The notes beneath the pieces were generated by a model that saw only the letters and a program-made list of their open reading frames with translations, was not told the DNA's origin and did no database searches. Positions 1 through 11,166 of a stretch of 64,000 bases of DNA are shown piece after piece. A program made the translations under genes and the position numbers. The stretch comes from Primulina eburnea (lineage: Eukaryota > Streptophyta > Magnoliopsida > Lamiales > Gesneriaceae): positions 1 through 64,000 of the forward strand of contig NW_027331399.1 in assembly GCF_022965805.1 (NCBI RefSeq), in the 5' to 3' direction. Position 1 is the stretch's first letter, and the number at the start of each line of letters is the position of its first letter.

Positions 1-440
1 CTACAGTAAGATGAGATTGAAATAGAGATAGATTATGATGTACTTGTGTTTTCTGATTTGAACCCATTATTGATATGCATATGCTGAACAAGTACAGACA
101 TATTGTAGAATTTGTTCCAGAAATGGTAAGATTCAGATCAGAGATGACTGATCAGTGGAGATACCACAGTAAGGATTATAGATTTTAATTCCTTTGATAT
201 CTGTATTGTATATGACTCGATTAATACAGAAAGGAGCAGATTGCATCCTTATGTATTCAGTAGACCCACTGAAATCGAGCCTAGAATTGGCAGATTTTCC
301 AGTGATAGACGAGTTGGCTGATATTTGCCTAGATAAGATTTCAGATCTGTAAATAGATTTCAGAATTGAAATGCGATCAGGTATTGTTTGTATGTGAGAT
401 TCAGTACAGAATGAGATTGAATATACAGAATGATACATAC
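1..440 (+). mobile_element. R1 (left part): decayed Tekay-type Ty3/gypsy pol fragment
   Basis: The plus strand resembles the end of the protease and start of the RT region of the Tekay-type elements R2 and R7. It shows the segment around 'KYR..V' and 'VRFRSEMTDQW', then the linker that contains 'LLKSSP' and 'LADLPV' in the better copies. Frame is lost repeatedly and several stops interrupt it. It ends exactly at the target duplication of R2 and resumes at 8743, so R1 was already there when R2 inserted. The similarity was read by eye against R2 (about 5250-5400, reverse strand) and R7 (44090-44450). The true left end lies outside the window. Confidence 0.7.
436..440. repeat. Target-site duplication CATAC, left copy (R2)
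   Basis: CATAC directly precedes the TGTGGGG terminus of the left LTR of R2. The same five bases follow the right LTR at 8738-8742. The match fixes both ends of R2. Confidence 0.93.
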
Positions 441-949
441 TGTGGGGACCCGGACGCTAATCAAGTTCTTAATCATCATTGGGACTAATTAATCAATTAT
501 AAACAGGGTCTAAATTTTTTTTTTAATGCGGAACGTAGTGAAATCAAACTAATATACAACTCAGTATATAAAAGTACAAGTCCTGTACTACAAACATACA
601 TTCAACTAAGGTTTAAACAACTAATGTCAAGTGTCCAACCCTATCTACATCCAAGTCCGGAGCCTCCACTCTAATCACGATCTCTTCTCATCTCCTGGAC
701 CCTGATCCTGTCCCACCTGTTGTCAAGTACACATACAGACAAGACAACAGCCGGATAACTCCGGTGAGAATAAATCCCAGTATAAATCAACGAAACATGC
801 AATCATATAAACAAATATAAAGCATGTAATCAGGTAACAGAATATGTAACAATCTGAAACATAATCAATATCATGCTGTCGACAATACTCGTAGATCTAC
901 AATTCAGACTAGACTCAATCCTAGTCTAGGGATCCCGGTTTCCAGATGT

Positions 950-1135
950 GGTATTCCTATATCGAATTCCGTAAAGGATGGAACCATAATCTCTATTACT
1001 CGATATAACCAGTGCCCTGGTATTCCTATATCGAATTCCGTAATAGAAGAATTCCAATACACTTTACTCGATATAACCAAATATGGTGTTCCTATATCGA
1101 ATTTCGTAATAGATTCCATTACTCGATATAACCAA
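950..1135. repeat. Three tandem 66-69-bp units in R2 3' LTR
   Basis: Units begin at 950, 1019 and 1085 (the last is incomplete). Each opens with GGTRTTCCTATATCGAATT and carries TACTCGATATAACCA about 40 bases later. The two parts are imperfect inverted repeats (TATATCGA with TCGATATA), so each unit could fold into a hairpin. The partner LTR has the same array at 7529-7714. Confidence 0.85.
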
Positions 1136-2057
1136 ACATCCAGTGTCCTGACCTAACCGTCAAGGACTGTAGCTCTATCGCTAGCATCCTATCTTGTGAC
1201 ATCGTGCAATGTGCTGTGGCGATACCACCACTATCCGGCACGGTGTGTCACAAGACAGTTCGACCAATACCTGTTGTCTAGATATCAAGAGAACAAGTAT
1301 ATTAATCAAATCAATGCAAATATCAATGCACTAAAGTAAAGTATGTGATTTAGGGAAACCCAAGTCCATACCGACTCAAGTCCATCTCCCAATACCACAT
1401 TGACTTATACCTTTCTTTCGTCGGTGTCTGGCTCAGTCGAAGTCCTCAACTCACAGCCTGTCTGATACTGACAATACCAACAATCTCATGTCAAGATACC
1501 GTTCAAATCAATAACAATCTGATCAATCTAGATTTAATTCAAAATCAACGGTATAATGGTACAATTTCAGTATCCCCGTCAATACAACATCACCAGATAA
1601 TAGTTACAAACCATAACCCATATCCAGTATAATCTGTAATCCAATCACATTCAAATCTGTCCGGCATAACTCAATATACCCTAAAAAAATTCATAACAAT
1701 TCCATAATCAGTCTGTTTCTAAATCTGACTTCGATTCTATGATGTCTAACATGTCAAGAACATCATATATGAATTCTATTCAATTCTGACAATAGCATAA
1801 TTTCAAATCATGTCAAAACGTAGCAAAACTTATGTCAAGTTGTAGCCTACGTCAATAGGATTACCGTACCGAAGTCGGATTACGATTTGGACGGACGGAT
1901 ATTGCACGGTAGAATTTTGAAATCACAAAAGCTACGCTTCCCTCAATTCTCGATTTCCTTCTCAATTTGCTGAGGAAGATACAAATATCTATATATATAT
2001 ATCTTGCATGCAATTAGTTACGTGGCTTCTCTCCAATTTTTTGCCCAATTACTCACT

Positions 2058-2129
2058 AATTACGAAAATGCCATTGCCTCCCATAATTACGAAAATGCCA
2101 TCCGAAAATTACGAAAATGCCATCCGATA
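2058..2129. repeat. Short spaced repeat near the U3 start of R2 3' LTR
   Basis: The 17-base word AATTACGAAAATGCCAT occurs three times, about 23-26 bp apart. The partner LTR holds the same set near 8634-8706 with one copy altered. Confidence 0.8.
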
Positions 2130-2161
2130 ATTTAAATCAATGATGACATCTCGGCCTTACA

Positions 2162-2176
2162 ATTCTCCCCCTCTGA
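2162..2176 (-). promoter_or_regulatory. R2 polypurine tract
   Basis: Reading the minus strand, the purine run TCAGAGGGGGAGAAT directly precedes the TGTAAGG start of the 3' LTR. This is the usual position of the primer for plus-strand DNA synthesis and it sets the element's orientation. Confidence 0.85.
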
Positions 2177-2266
2177 GACACGATTTCGTCCTCGAAATCT
2201 CAAGCAATCTATCATATCAATAAAGAGTATATACCACACTGTATAAGAAATGTAATAGAATTTACA

Positions 2267-3865
2267 TCACTGAAATAATGCTGGGAATTCCTGTCTCATA
2301 TCAGATTCAGTCTCCCAAGTGGCTTCTTCTACGCCATGACGAGTCCATTGAACTTTCACAAGACGAATCATCTTTGTTCTGAGCAGTTTTTCTTTACGAT
2401 CAATAATCCTGATCGGTTTCTCGACATAACTCAATGTCTCATCCAGCTCGGTCTCGTCTGGCTGAATCACGTGAGAATCATCAGGGAGATATTTCCGCAG
2501 CATAGATACATGAAAGACATCATGTATTCCAGACAATGAAGGCGGTAATGCAAGTCGATAGGCACGATCTCCTACCTTTTCGAGAATCTCATAAGGACCA
2601 ACATATCGTGGAGATAATTTCCCTTTCTTGCCAAATCTGACAACTCCTCTGAAAGGTGAAATTTTCAGGAATACTCGGTCTCCTACCTCAAATACCAACG
2701 GTCGTCGTCTGAGGTTGGCATATTTGGCTTGTCGGTCTTGAGCTGCCTTCATTTTCCTCTGAATCAATTTAACTTTTTCGGTCATATCTCTGATCATATC
2801 AGGTCCAGTCTCAGGAACTTCAGAGATATCATCCCAATAAAGTGGGGATCTGCATTTCTTTCCGTACAACGCTTCGAATGGAGCCATCTCAATACTCGTC
2901 TGATAGCTATTGTTGTACGAAAATTCACAAAGTGGCAATGCATCTTGCCAATTAGTACTAAAATCAAGTACCACAATGCTCTCAGCATATCTTCCAAGGT
3001 CTGGATCGTACGCTCTGACTGTCCGTCAGTCTGTGGATGATATGCGGTACTCAGATGTAACTTCGTACCTAGAGCTTGCTGCAGACTCTGCCAGAAGTGC
3101 GAAGTGAACCGAGGATCACGGTCTGAAACAATCGACTTCGGCACTCCATGCAATCTAATCACTTCTCGAACATAGATATCAGCCATCTGATCATATCTAT
3201 ATGTCATCTTGTATGGAATAAAACATGCAGATTTGGTCAATCGATCAATCACGACCCAAATCGCATCACAACCTCGGGAGGATCTCGGCAACTGTGTCAC
3301 AAAATCCATGGAAATGTGATCCCATTTCCATTCAGGAATGGACAAACTCTGTAACAATCCTCCTGGTTTCTTTCTTTCAGCCTTCACCTGTTGGCAATTC
3401 AGACACTTGGCTACAAATTCAGTCACATCAGATTTCATTTGTTTCCACCAATACTGTGTCTTTAAATCATTATACATTTTTCTGCCACCAGGATGAATTC
3501 TAAAACGACTGTTGTGCGCTTCTGTCAGTATTCGATGTCTCAATTCTGAAACATTTGGCACAACAATACGATTATTCACATACAAGACATTGTCACGAAC
3601 CTGATACTCCGATTGATGTCCAGTTCTGACCATCGCAATCGAATTCTGTACACTCTGATCAACTTTCTGAGCTGTTTTAATTTTCAAAAGCAGCTCTGGT
3701 TCAGCTTGAACAACACACAATCTCAGAGGCTGACGATCTGTCTCAAATATTAATCCAGACAAACAGCAGTCTTCAATCAAATTCGATACACCAATCGTCG
3801 ATAAGGATAGTGCACATACCTTTCGACTCAGTGCATCCGCTGCTGCATTGGACTTCCCTGGATAA
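2267..3865 (-). pseudogene. R2 integrase with C-terminal chromodomain (frameshifted)
   Basis: Integrase would insert the element cDNA into chromatin. In element sense the HHCC zinc region comes first (HPGGRKM, then CLNCQQVK). The catalytic core follows, with Asp in SMDFVTQL, Asp in VSDRDPRF and Glu in GQSERTIQTL. The C-terminal part contains KLSPRYVGPYEIL, FHVSMLRKYLPD and a chromodomain-like end, VKVQWTRHGVEEATWETES. A one-base loss near 3865 separates it from RNase H. Another near 2965 splits the core, so two overlapping frames (3780-2794 and 2974-2267) carry the protein. Chromodomains of this type bind histone marks and bias insertion to heterochromatin; that is family knowledge, not visible here. 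The final stop lies at 2267-2269. Confidence 0.9.
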
Positions 3866-4625
3866 TACTTATTTCACAATCGAAGTCTTTCAATAAATCC
3901 AGCCATCTCCGCTGTCTCATATTCAACTCTGATTGTGAAAACAGATATTTCAAGCTTTTATGATCAGAATATATCTCAAACTTCTCACCGTACAAATAAT
4001 GTCGCCATATCTTCAATGCAAAGACTATGGCTGCCAATTCAAGATCATGAATTGGGTAACGAGTTTCATGGGGTTTCAGCTGTCTCGAGGCATAAGCAAT
4101 CACATGCCCTCGCTGCATTAAAACACATCCCAACCCTCTATGAGATGCATCACAATAAACCACAAAATCCCCAGTACCTGAAGGAATCGTCAACACAGGT
4201 GCACTGGTCAATCTCTTTTTCAATTCAAGAAAACTGGATTCACAGTCTTCTGACCAAACAAACGGAGCATTATTTTGGGTTAACTGCGTAATCGGTTTGG
4301 CAATACTCGAAAAATCTTTAATGAATCGGCGATAATATCCTGCCAAACCCATAAAACTGCGAATTTCCGGCACAGATGTAGGTCTCGGCCAACTAATCAC
4401 GGCTTCAACCTTACTGGAATCAACTGATATACCGTCTCCCGATATAATGTGACCCAAAAACACAACCTGTTTCAGCCAAAACTCGCATTTCGACAATTTA
4501 GCATACAGTTTCTCTGTCCTCAGAATTCTCAACACAATCCTCAGATGATTAGCATGCTCAATCATATTCTTTGAATAAATCAATATATCATCAATGAATA
4601 TGATAACAAAATCATCCAAGTATTT
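3828..4625 (-). pseudogene. R2 reverse transcriptase C-terminal half and RNase H
   Basis: This continues the RT frame after an in-frame TAG at 4626-4628. It begins just before the RT active-site motif FIDDILIYS (a YXDD variant). The RT thumb follows with [11 protein letters not shown] and [13 protein letters not shown]. RNase H comes next, with its acidic residues in [18 protein letters not shown] and [11 protein letters not shown] one-base loss near 3865 then puts the frame into a premature end at 3828. Frame and codon use match the upstream segment, so before decay this was one polyprotein. Confidence 0.9.
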
Positions 4626-5750
4626 CTAAAATACGCGGTTCATCAATCCCATAAATACCGCAGGTGCATTCGTCAAACCAAAAGGCATGACAATAAACTC
4701 ATAGTGTCCATACCTGGTTCTGAATGCTGTCTTTGAGATATCAGAGTCCCTGACTCTCAATTGATGGTATCCAGATCTCAAATCGATCTTGGAATACACA
4801 GATGAACCCTGCAACTGATCAAACAGATCATCAATACGAGGCAATGGATATTTATTCTTTACCGTTGCCTTGTTCAGTTGCCGGTAGTCGATACAAAGTC
4901 TCATCGACCCGTCTTTCTTTCTCACGAACACTACTGGAACACCCCAAGGAGATACACTCGGTCTGATATATCCCTTGGCTAGTAAATCCTCCAACTGTTC
5001 TTTCAATTCTTTCAACTCGATCGGTGCCATCCTGTAAGGAGCTCTCGAAATCGGAACTGTTCCTGGCATTAACTCAATGCTGAAGTCTATCTCTCGAATC
5101 GGAGGCAATCCAGGAATCTCGTCTGGAAAGACATCAGCAAATTCGCACACCACTGGCAAATCCGCCAATGATGGGCTCGATTTCAGTAAATCAACTGAAT
5201 ATACCAGGAATCTATCCGCTCCCTTCTGCAATAATCGAGTCATATTCATTGCAGATATCAAAGGAATTCTAGCACGAGAACCCTTACCATAAAATTTCCA
5301 CTCCTCAGCCATCTCAGGTCTGAATCGAACTATCTTGTGGAAACAATCGACTGTAGCTCGGTACTTGGCCAACATATCGATACCGATAATACAATCAAAA
5401 TCAGATAAACCAAGCACAATACAGTCTAGCTCAATCGTATGTCCATCGTACTGCAGTATACAAGGTTTCACAGATTTCACTGATATCAAACCTGTTCCTA
5501 ACGGAGAAGAAACAGACACTACCGCAGACAATGACTCAATTGGTAATGCACGACTCAATGCAAACCTCTCAGAAATAAAAGTATGCGATGCACCAGTATC
5601 AATCAATACATATGCAGGATAACCAGAAATAAAACAGTTACCTGCAATTACATCATCAGGTGCATCCTGAGCTTGCTCCTCAGTCAAAGCAAATAATCGG
5701 GCCTGCTGTCTAGGAGGCTGGCTCGCGGTCTGACCCCCTCCTGGCCTCTG
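4626..5750 (-). pseudogene. R2 aspartic protease and N-terminal half of RT
   Basis: This follows gag in the same frame after a TAG codon at 5751-5753. The protease motif [11 protein letters not shown] lies about 40 codons into the segment, with the catalytic DTG triad intact. RT blocks follow in order: [32 protein letters not shown] and [10 protein letters not shown]. The frame closes at a second TAG (4626-4628), a few codons before the FIDD motif. Apart from the two amber codons and the downstream one-base losses the coding sequence is well kept, which suggests recent loss of activity. Confidence 0.92.
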
Positions 5751-6758
5751 CTATGACAGAGTAGACGGTACTGGCTGAAAAGTATGAACGGCAGATGATC
5801 GTCTACCTGCCTGAGCTACTGATCCCGATGACTCAGCTGCCTGTGATCCCTGGGCACTCCTCTGGGGACACACTCGAGCAAAGTGTCCTTGCTGTCCACA
5901 AACACGACAGCTGCCACTCACTCCTCGGCACTGATCTGTGGAATGCCTCCCTCCACAAGTACCACAGTACGGTCCTGCATAGCTCTGGCTCTGACCGGTC
6001 TGTCTAGAGCCACTCGAACTGGACGAGGTAGTCCCTGATTTCTTGAATTGCTTCCCTCTAGCCTTCAAGAAATCCTTCTTTCCGCTACCGCTGCTGCCAC
6101 CTTCAAATCTAGGAGGTGGTTGCTGTCCCGGTACTGGAAGCACAAACGAAGCCTCTCTCTGCCTCATCAGGCCTGCCTCGGCTCCCTTGGCTCTGTTCAG
6201 GGCATCGGTGAAATTATTTGGCCTTCCAGTATTCACCAAAGTAAAAATCTCAGGATTTAGGCCATTTATAAACTGGTCTGCAACGGCCTCGTCATGTTCA
6301 GCTACGTGGGGAGCAAATCGGAGCAGTGTCGAAAACTTAGCCACATAATCCTCAATGTTCAACTGGCCTTGTTTCAGGTTTGCAAACTCGGCTCCCTTGT
6401 CCTTCCTATAAGATACTGGAAAGAACCGTAGATAAAATTCAGTCTTAAACACATTCCAGGTAATGGCCGTACCTCTCTGTTCCAATGCCCTTCTAGTCGT
6501 GATCCACCAGTGTTTAGCAACGTCATGCAACTGGTGTATTATTAGTTTCACCCTCTTTTTCTCAGTATACTCCAATGATTCAAACAGTGATTCAATGTCG
6601 TCCAACCAACTTTCACATTCCACGGAGTTCTCCGTACCTTTCAAAGTCGGTGGATGAAAGGACTGAAACCTTTTCAGCAATTTCTCCATTGCTGTAGGTG
6701 TCACATCCATGGGAGGATTCGAGGTACTCCCCTGTTCTGGCATTCTCCTCGGAGGCAT
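5751..6758 (-). CDS. R2 gag (capsid and nucleocapsid)
   Basis: A 335-residue gag. The start at 6758 (MPPRRMPEQ) is preferred over the upstream ATG at 6794, because the related R7 gag aligns from the same place. Residues about 35-200 match the retrotransposon gag domain, including LKRFQSFHPPTLKG, VECESWLDDIESLF and FINGLNPEIF. The C-terminal part is Ser/Gly rich. It has two knuckles, CGTCGGRHSTDQC (CX2CX3HX4C) and CRVCGQQGHFARVC (canonical CX2CX4HX4C), near residues 266-297, expected to bind element RNA. A TAG codon ends it; the next codons continue in frame into protease. It encodes the virus-like-particle shell protein. Confidence 0.9.
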   Translation of the reverse strand: MPPRRMPEQGSTSNPPMDVTPTAMEKLLKRFQSFHPPTLKGTENSVECESWLDDIESLFESLEYTEKKRVKLIIHQLHDVAKHWWITTRRALEQRGTAITWNVFKTEFYLRFFPVSYRKDKGAEFANLKQGQLNIEDYVAKFSTLLRFAPHVAEHDEAVADQFINGLNPEIFTLVNTGRPNNFTDALNRAKGAEAGLMRQREASFVLPVPGQQPPPRFEGGSSGSGKKDFLKARGKQFKKSGTTSSSSSGSRQTGQSQSYAGPYCGTCGGRHSTDQCRGVSGSCRVCGQQGHFARVCPQRSAQGSQAAESSGSVAQAGRRSSAVHTFQPVPSTLS

Positions 6759-7000
6759 ATCTGAAATCAGAAGAATTAGCAACCCCAATCCCAAAGTCTA
6801 TTTCAGTCCTCCTCCGATCATCTTACTGCTGATCCAGAATCGGTTCTGATTCCATCTCAATAATACATGTTTTCAAATCAAATCAGATAAACAGATAAAC
6901 ATGCATTATAAAGCAGTAAATCATGCTAGCAATCAAAAGCAGGAAAGAAAATACATTCTACCCCGCTCACTAGCTCCTATCTCAATCTCAAGGATCTATC

Positions 7001-7012
7001 GCTCTGATACCA
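7001..7012 (-). promoter_or_regulatory. R2 primer binding site (initiator tRNA-Met type)
   Basis: The minus strand reads TGGTATCAGAGC five bases inside the right LTR. This is the common plant primer site complementary to the 3' end of initiator tRNA-Met. It identifies the right LTR as the 5' LTR. Confidence 0.92.
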
Positions 7013-7017
7013 CCTGT

Positions 7018-8737
7018 TGTGGGGACCCGGACGCTAATCAAGTTCTTAATCATCATTGGGACTAATTAATCAATTATAAACAGGGTCTAATTTTTTTTTT
7101 TAATGTGGAACGTAGTGAAATCAAACTAATATACAACTCAGTATATAAAAGTACAAGTCATGTACTACAAACATACATTCAACTAAGGTTTAAACAACTA
7201 ATGTCAAGTGTCCAACCCTATCTACAATCCAAGTCCGGAGCCTCCACTCTAATCACAATCTCTCCTCATCTCCTGGACCCTGATCCTGTCCCACCTGTTG
7301 TCAAGTACACATACAGACAAGACAACAGCCGGATAACTCCGGTGAGAATAAATCCCAGTATAAATCAACGAAACATGCAATCATATAAACAAATATAAAG
7401 CATGTAATCAGGTAACAGAATATGTAACCAATCTGAAACATAATCAATATCATGCTGTCGACAATACTCGTAGATCTACAATTCAGACTAGACTCAATCC
7501 TAGACTAGGGATCCCGGTTTCCAGATGTGGTATTCCTATATCGAATTCCGTAAAGGATGGAACCATAATCTCTATTACTCGATATAACCAGTGCCCTGGT
7601 ATTCCTATATCGAATTCCGTAATAGAAGAATTCCAATACCCTTTACTCGATATAACCAAATATGGTGTTCCTATATCGAATTCCGTAATAGATTCCATTA
7701 CTCGATATAACCAAACATCCAGTGTCCTGACCTAACCGTCAAGGACTGTAGCTCTATCGCTAGCATCCTATCTTGTGACATCGTGCAATGTGCTTTGGCG
7801 ATACCACCACTATCCGGCACGGTGTGTCACAAGATAGTTCGACCAATACCTGTTGTCTAGATATCAAGAGAACAAGTATATTAATCAAATCAATGCAAAT
7901 ATCAATGCACTAAAGTAAAGTATGTGATTTAGGGAAACCCAAGTCCATACCGACTCAAATCCATCTCCCAATACCACATTGACTTATACCTTTCTTTCGT
8001 CGGTGTCTGGCTCAGTCGAAGTCCTCAACTCACAGCCTGTCTGATACTGACAATACCAACAATCTCATGTCAAGATACCATTCAAATCAATAACAATCTG
8101 ATCAATCTGGATTTAATTCAAAATCAACGGTATAATGGTACAATTTCAGTATCCCCGTCAATACAACATCACCAGATAATAGTTACAATCCATAACCCAT
8201 ATCCAGTATAATCTGTAATCCAATCACAATTCAAATCTGTCCGGTATAACTCAATATACCCTAAAAATTCATAACAATTCCATAATCAGTCCGTTTCTCA
8301 GTCTGACTTCGATTCTACGATGTCTAACATATCAAGAACATCATATATGAATTCCATTCAATTCTGACAATAGTATAATTTCAAAGTAAGTCAAAACGTA
8401 GAAAAACTTACGTCAAGTTGTAGCCTACGTCGCTAGGAACTCAATACCGAAGTCGGAATCAAAATCAGATGGACGGATTTTGCACGGTTGGAATTTGAAA
8501 TCACAAAAGCTACGCTTTATTCCTCGGTTGATCTTTGCTGTTTCTAATCAAGAATGAAGCAATTGTTCCTATATATATTGCATGCAAAATTCCATACGTG
8601 TCATTCTCACAATTTTTGCCAATTACTCACTAATTACGAAAATGCCATTGCCTCCCATAATTAAGAACAATGCCATCCGAAAATTACGAAAATGCCATCC
8701 GATAATTTAAATCAAATGATGACATCTCGGCCTTACA
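7018..8737 (-). repeat. R2 5' LTR
   Basis: A 1720-bp partner of 441-2161 with the same termini. The three 66-69-bp units recur at 7529-7714. About 8430-8630 does not align base for base with the equivalent part of the 3' LTR, although sequence on both sides is nearly identical. TSD CATAC follows at 8738-8742. Confidence 0.93.
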
Positions 8738-8742
8738 CATAC

Positions 8743-9432
8743 CGAATTGAAAGAATGGATAGATCAGAAGTATTTGTATGATTGATGCTCATTATATCTA
8801 TGATATATTGATATAATTATAGCATCTGACTGATTGAATCGAATATTAGAAAGACTGTAGGGAATAGTTGAAGATTTTGTTGAATATTCTGAGAACTATG
8901 ATTAGTGTATACAGAAATTGTTCAGATAAGAATTTTGCTTGAAACAGATTGTATTCAGAATATGCGATATCTGAAGTTAGTATACAGATTGATTTTAATA
9001 CAGTTGAGATTGTGATCAGTTATTGATAAGATACCGATATCAGAAAGATCAGAAATTTCAGAACTGTCAAAAATGTCAGAAATGTCAGAAATGCATATTG
9101 TCTGATTTGACAGATTATCTCATTCGATTATTGCTTTATATCTGCTTGTGTATTGTTATTGTTCTAAATCAGTATTCGTGATATCTTATATTGGTGGGAG
9201 CATCTTTTAATTGCAGATGAGATATAGCAGTTGATCAGAAGGACATAAAGATATTTACCAGAAATCCTTATTTTATGAGTTCACTGAACTCACTAGATCT
9301 GTATAGGATATTGATATTTCGTTTCTGATTTGTTATTATTGTTGTGTTGAATCTGTATGTGATACAGATTGTGGTGAACCGTTGAGATTGTATACAGTTC
9401 AGTTGTATCAGAGTTGATTCCGAGAGTTACAG
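8743..9432 (+). mobile_element. R1 (right part): decayed gypsy-derived sequence
   Basis: The first bases (GAATTGAAAGAAT) match the RT segment that begins MAPIELKEL in R7, so R1 continues here after R2. The rest is AT-rich with no usable frame, and I cannot align it confidently. The sequence changes character near 9430, where the gag of R3 begins. No clear LTR terminus or TSD marks that edge. Confidence 0.5.
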
Positions 9433-11166
9433 ACATCACTCACCGCTCAAGTTTCAGCTTTGACAACTCAAATTGCAGCAATGAATAAAGCTAGTACATC
9501 AGAGGTTGAAAATGCATCTGTTGTTACTGAAGAACCACATATTCCTAATAAGGCTCATTATATCAACAATAGGAATTTTGGTGGTTATGGAGGATATCGA
9601 GGTAACCCTCCCCCTAACACTTATCATCCTGGTTTGAGAAATCATGAGAATTTTTCATATGCTAATAATAAGAATGTGTTGAATCCTCCACCGGGATTCA
9701 ATGCATCAAAGGGGGAAGGAAAACCTTCACTTGAGGATCTTGTTGGAACATTTGTTGTTGAATCGAGTAAAAGGATGGCTAGAACTGAATCTCGTCTTGA
9801 TGGCATGGAAACTCACATGGGAAATATGGGAGCCACAATGAAATCACTGGATACACAGATTGGTCTGTTGGCTAATGCATTGAAAGATCAAAATAAAGCT
9901 CAATTCCCAAGTAACAATGAAGTGAATCCAAAGGAGCAATGCAAAGCTGTAACTTTGAGAAGTAGAAGAGAACTTGAGGGTAAAAATTCCAATGAGAAGG
10001 ATGAGAAAGAGATGACTGTTGAAGAAGTTGAAACTGAGGGATCCAAAGTTGAAGTTGAAGTTGAACAACCTCCTGTATTCAAGACAATTCTTCCATATCC
10101 ACAGAGGTTTAAAAAGAAGAAATTGGATGAGCAATTTGCCAAATTTTTGGAAATTTTCAAAAAGATTCACATCAACATTCCATTTGCTGATGCTTTAGAG
10201 CAAATGCCAAACTATGCAAAGTTCATCAAAGATGTGATGTCAAAGAAGAGGAAGTTGCATGAGTTTGAGACAGTGAAGTTGACAGAAGAGTGTAGCGCCA
10301 TACTCCGAAGGAAACTACCACAGAAACTCAAAGATCCAGGGAGTTTTACTATTCCTTGTGTTATTGGTGGTTCTAGAATAAATAAAGCTTTATGTGATTT
10401 AGGTGCCAGTATTAATTTAATGCCTTTTTCTATTTACAGGACTTTAGAGCTTGGAGAGGTGAAGCCTAGCACTATTACCTTGCAGCTGGCGGACAGATCA
10501 CTTGCATATCCACGGGGTATAGTGGAGGATGTTCTGGTAAAGGTAGACAAATTTATATTTCCTGCTGGCTTTGTCATTCTAGATATGGAAGAAGATCAGG
10601 ACACTCCACTTATCTTTGGAAGGCCATTCTTGGCCACTGGAAAAGCTTTGATTGATGTGCACAAGGGTGAGCTTACATTGAGAGTAGGTGGAGAAGAAGT
10701 CATGTTCAACATCTACAAAACAATCAAACAACCAAATGAGGTAAGTACTTGTAATAGCATTGATGTAATTGATTCATGTGTATCTCATGTTGGTGCAGGT
10801 AGATTGACAAAAGATTCCTTGGAGAGATGCTTGTTGAAATCCGCGTCTATACTGGATGAAGATGATTGGGACGTGCAAGAGGAGTTACTTGCTCTCGATA
10901 CAGTGGCTAAAGAAAAGATTGATGTGCATCATTTAGAGCTACTTGAAGATGCAAGTATAGAGGTACCAAAAGTATCCCCTGAATTGAAGGAACTTCCAAG
11001 TCACCTTTGTTATGCATTTTTAGGTGAAAATTCAACATATCCGGTAATCAACTCTTCTTTACTTACTTGTACTGAAAAAGAGAAATTGTTGAGGGTGTTG
11101 AGGGAATTTAAATCTGCTTTAGGATGGACAATTGCTGATATAAAGGGGATTAGCCCTACAGTTTAA
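9433..11166 (+). pseudogene. R3 gag C-terminal region and protease (partial)
   Basis: The open frame starts at TSLTAQVSALTTQIAAMNK, the middle of gag, with no upstream start. A Tyr/Gly/Asn-rich stretch (YINNRNFGGYGGYRGNP, then HPGLRNHENFSYAN) is typical of Athila gag. Then come a Lys/Glu-rich linker and KFLEIFKKIHINIPFADAL. Protease is recognisable by LCDLGASINLMP, in which Leu replaces the Thr of DTG (also seen in R4, so lineage-typical), and by PLIFGRPFLATGKALIDV. The last part (ELKELPSHLCYAFLGE) leads to RT. A TAA at 11164-11166 closes the frame although RT continues in the same frame. Confidence 0.85.

Larger units (their letters stand above)
441..2161 (-). repeat. R2 3' LTR
   Basis: A 1721-bp terminal repeat bounded by TG and CA; in element sense it starts TGTAAGGCCGAG and ends GGGTCCCCACA. 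It pairs with 7018-8737. Most of its length differs from the partner by only a few substitutions and one-base indels. About 1850-2050, which holds a run of alternating TA, is strongly different from the partner. Confidence 0.93.
441..8737 (-). mobile_element. R2: complete Tekay-type Ty3/gypsy retrotransposon (chromovirus)
   Basis: An 8.3-kb element with two LTRs (441-2161 and 7018-8737), a 5-bp TSD (CATAC), a primer binding site beside the right LTR and a polypurine tract beside the left LTR. Both flanking signals show that it is transcribed on the minus strand. Internal order in its own sense is gag, protease, RT, RNase H, integrase, chromodomain, which is the Ty3/gypsy order. The chromodomain-like C terminus and the gag sequence point to the Tekay/Del group of plant chromoviruses; this clade call is by recognition, not by phylogeny. 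Gag to RNase H share one frame, broken by two TAG codons. Two single-base losses shift the frame around the integrase. It inserted into R1. Confidence 0.93.

Noticed and set aside
904..1119. 71-codon minus-strand frame with repeating FDIGTP/FDIGIP
   Set aside because: It is the translation of the three tandem 66-69-bp LTR units and is present equally in the other LTR. No start context or domain.
6999..7013. tRNA-like sequence near the R2 LTR (and at 31777 and 58240)
   Set aside because: Only the 12-20-base complement of a tRNA 3' end is present, in each case beside an LTR. These are primer binding sites, not tRNA genes.
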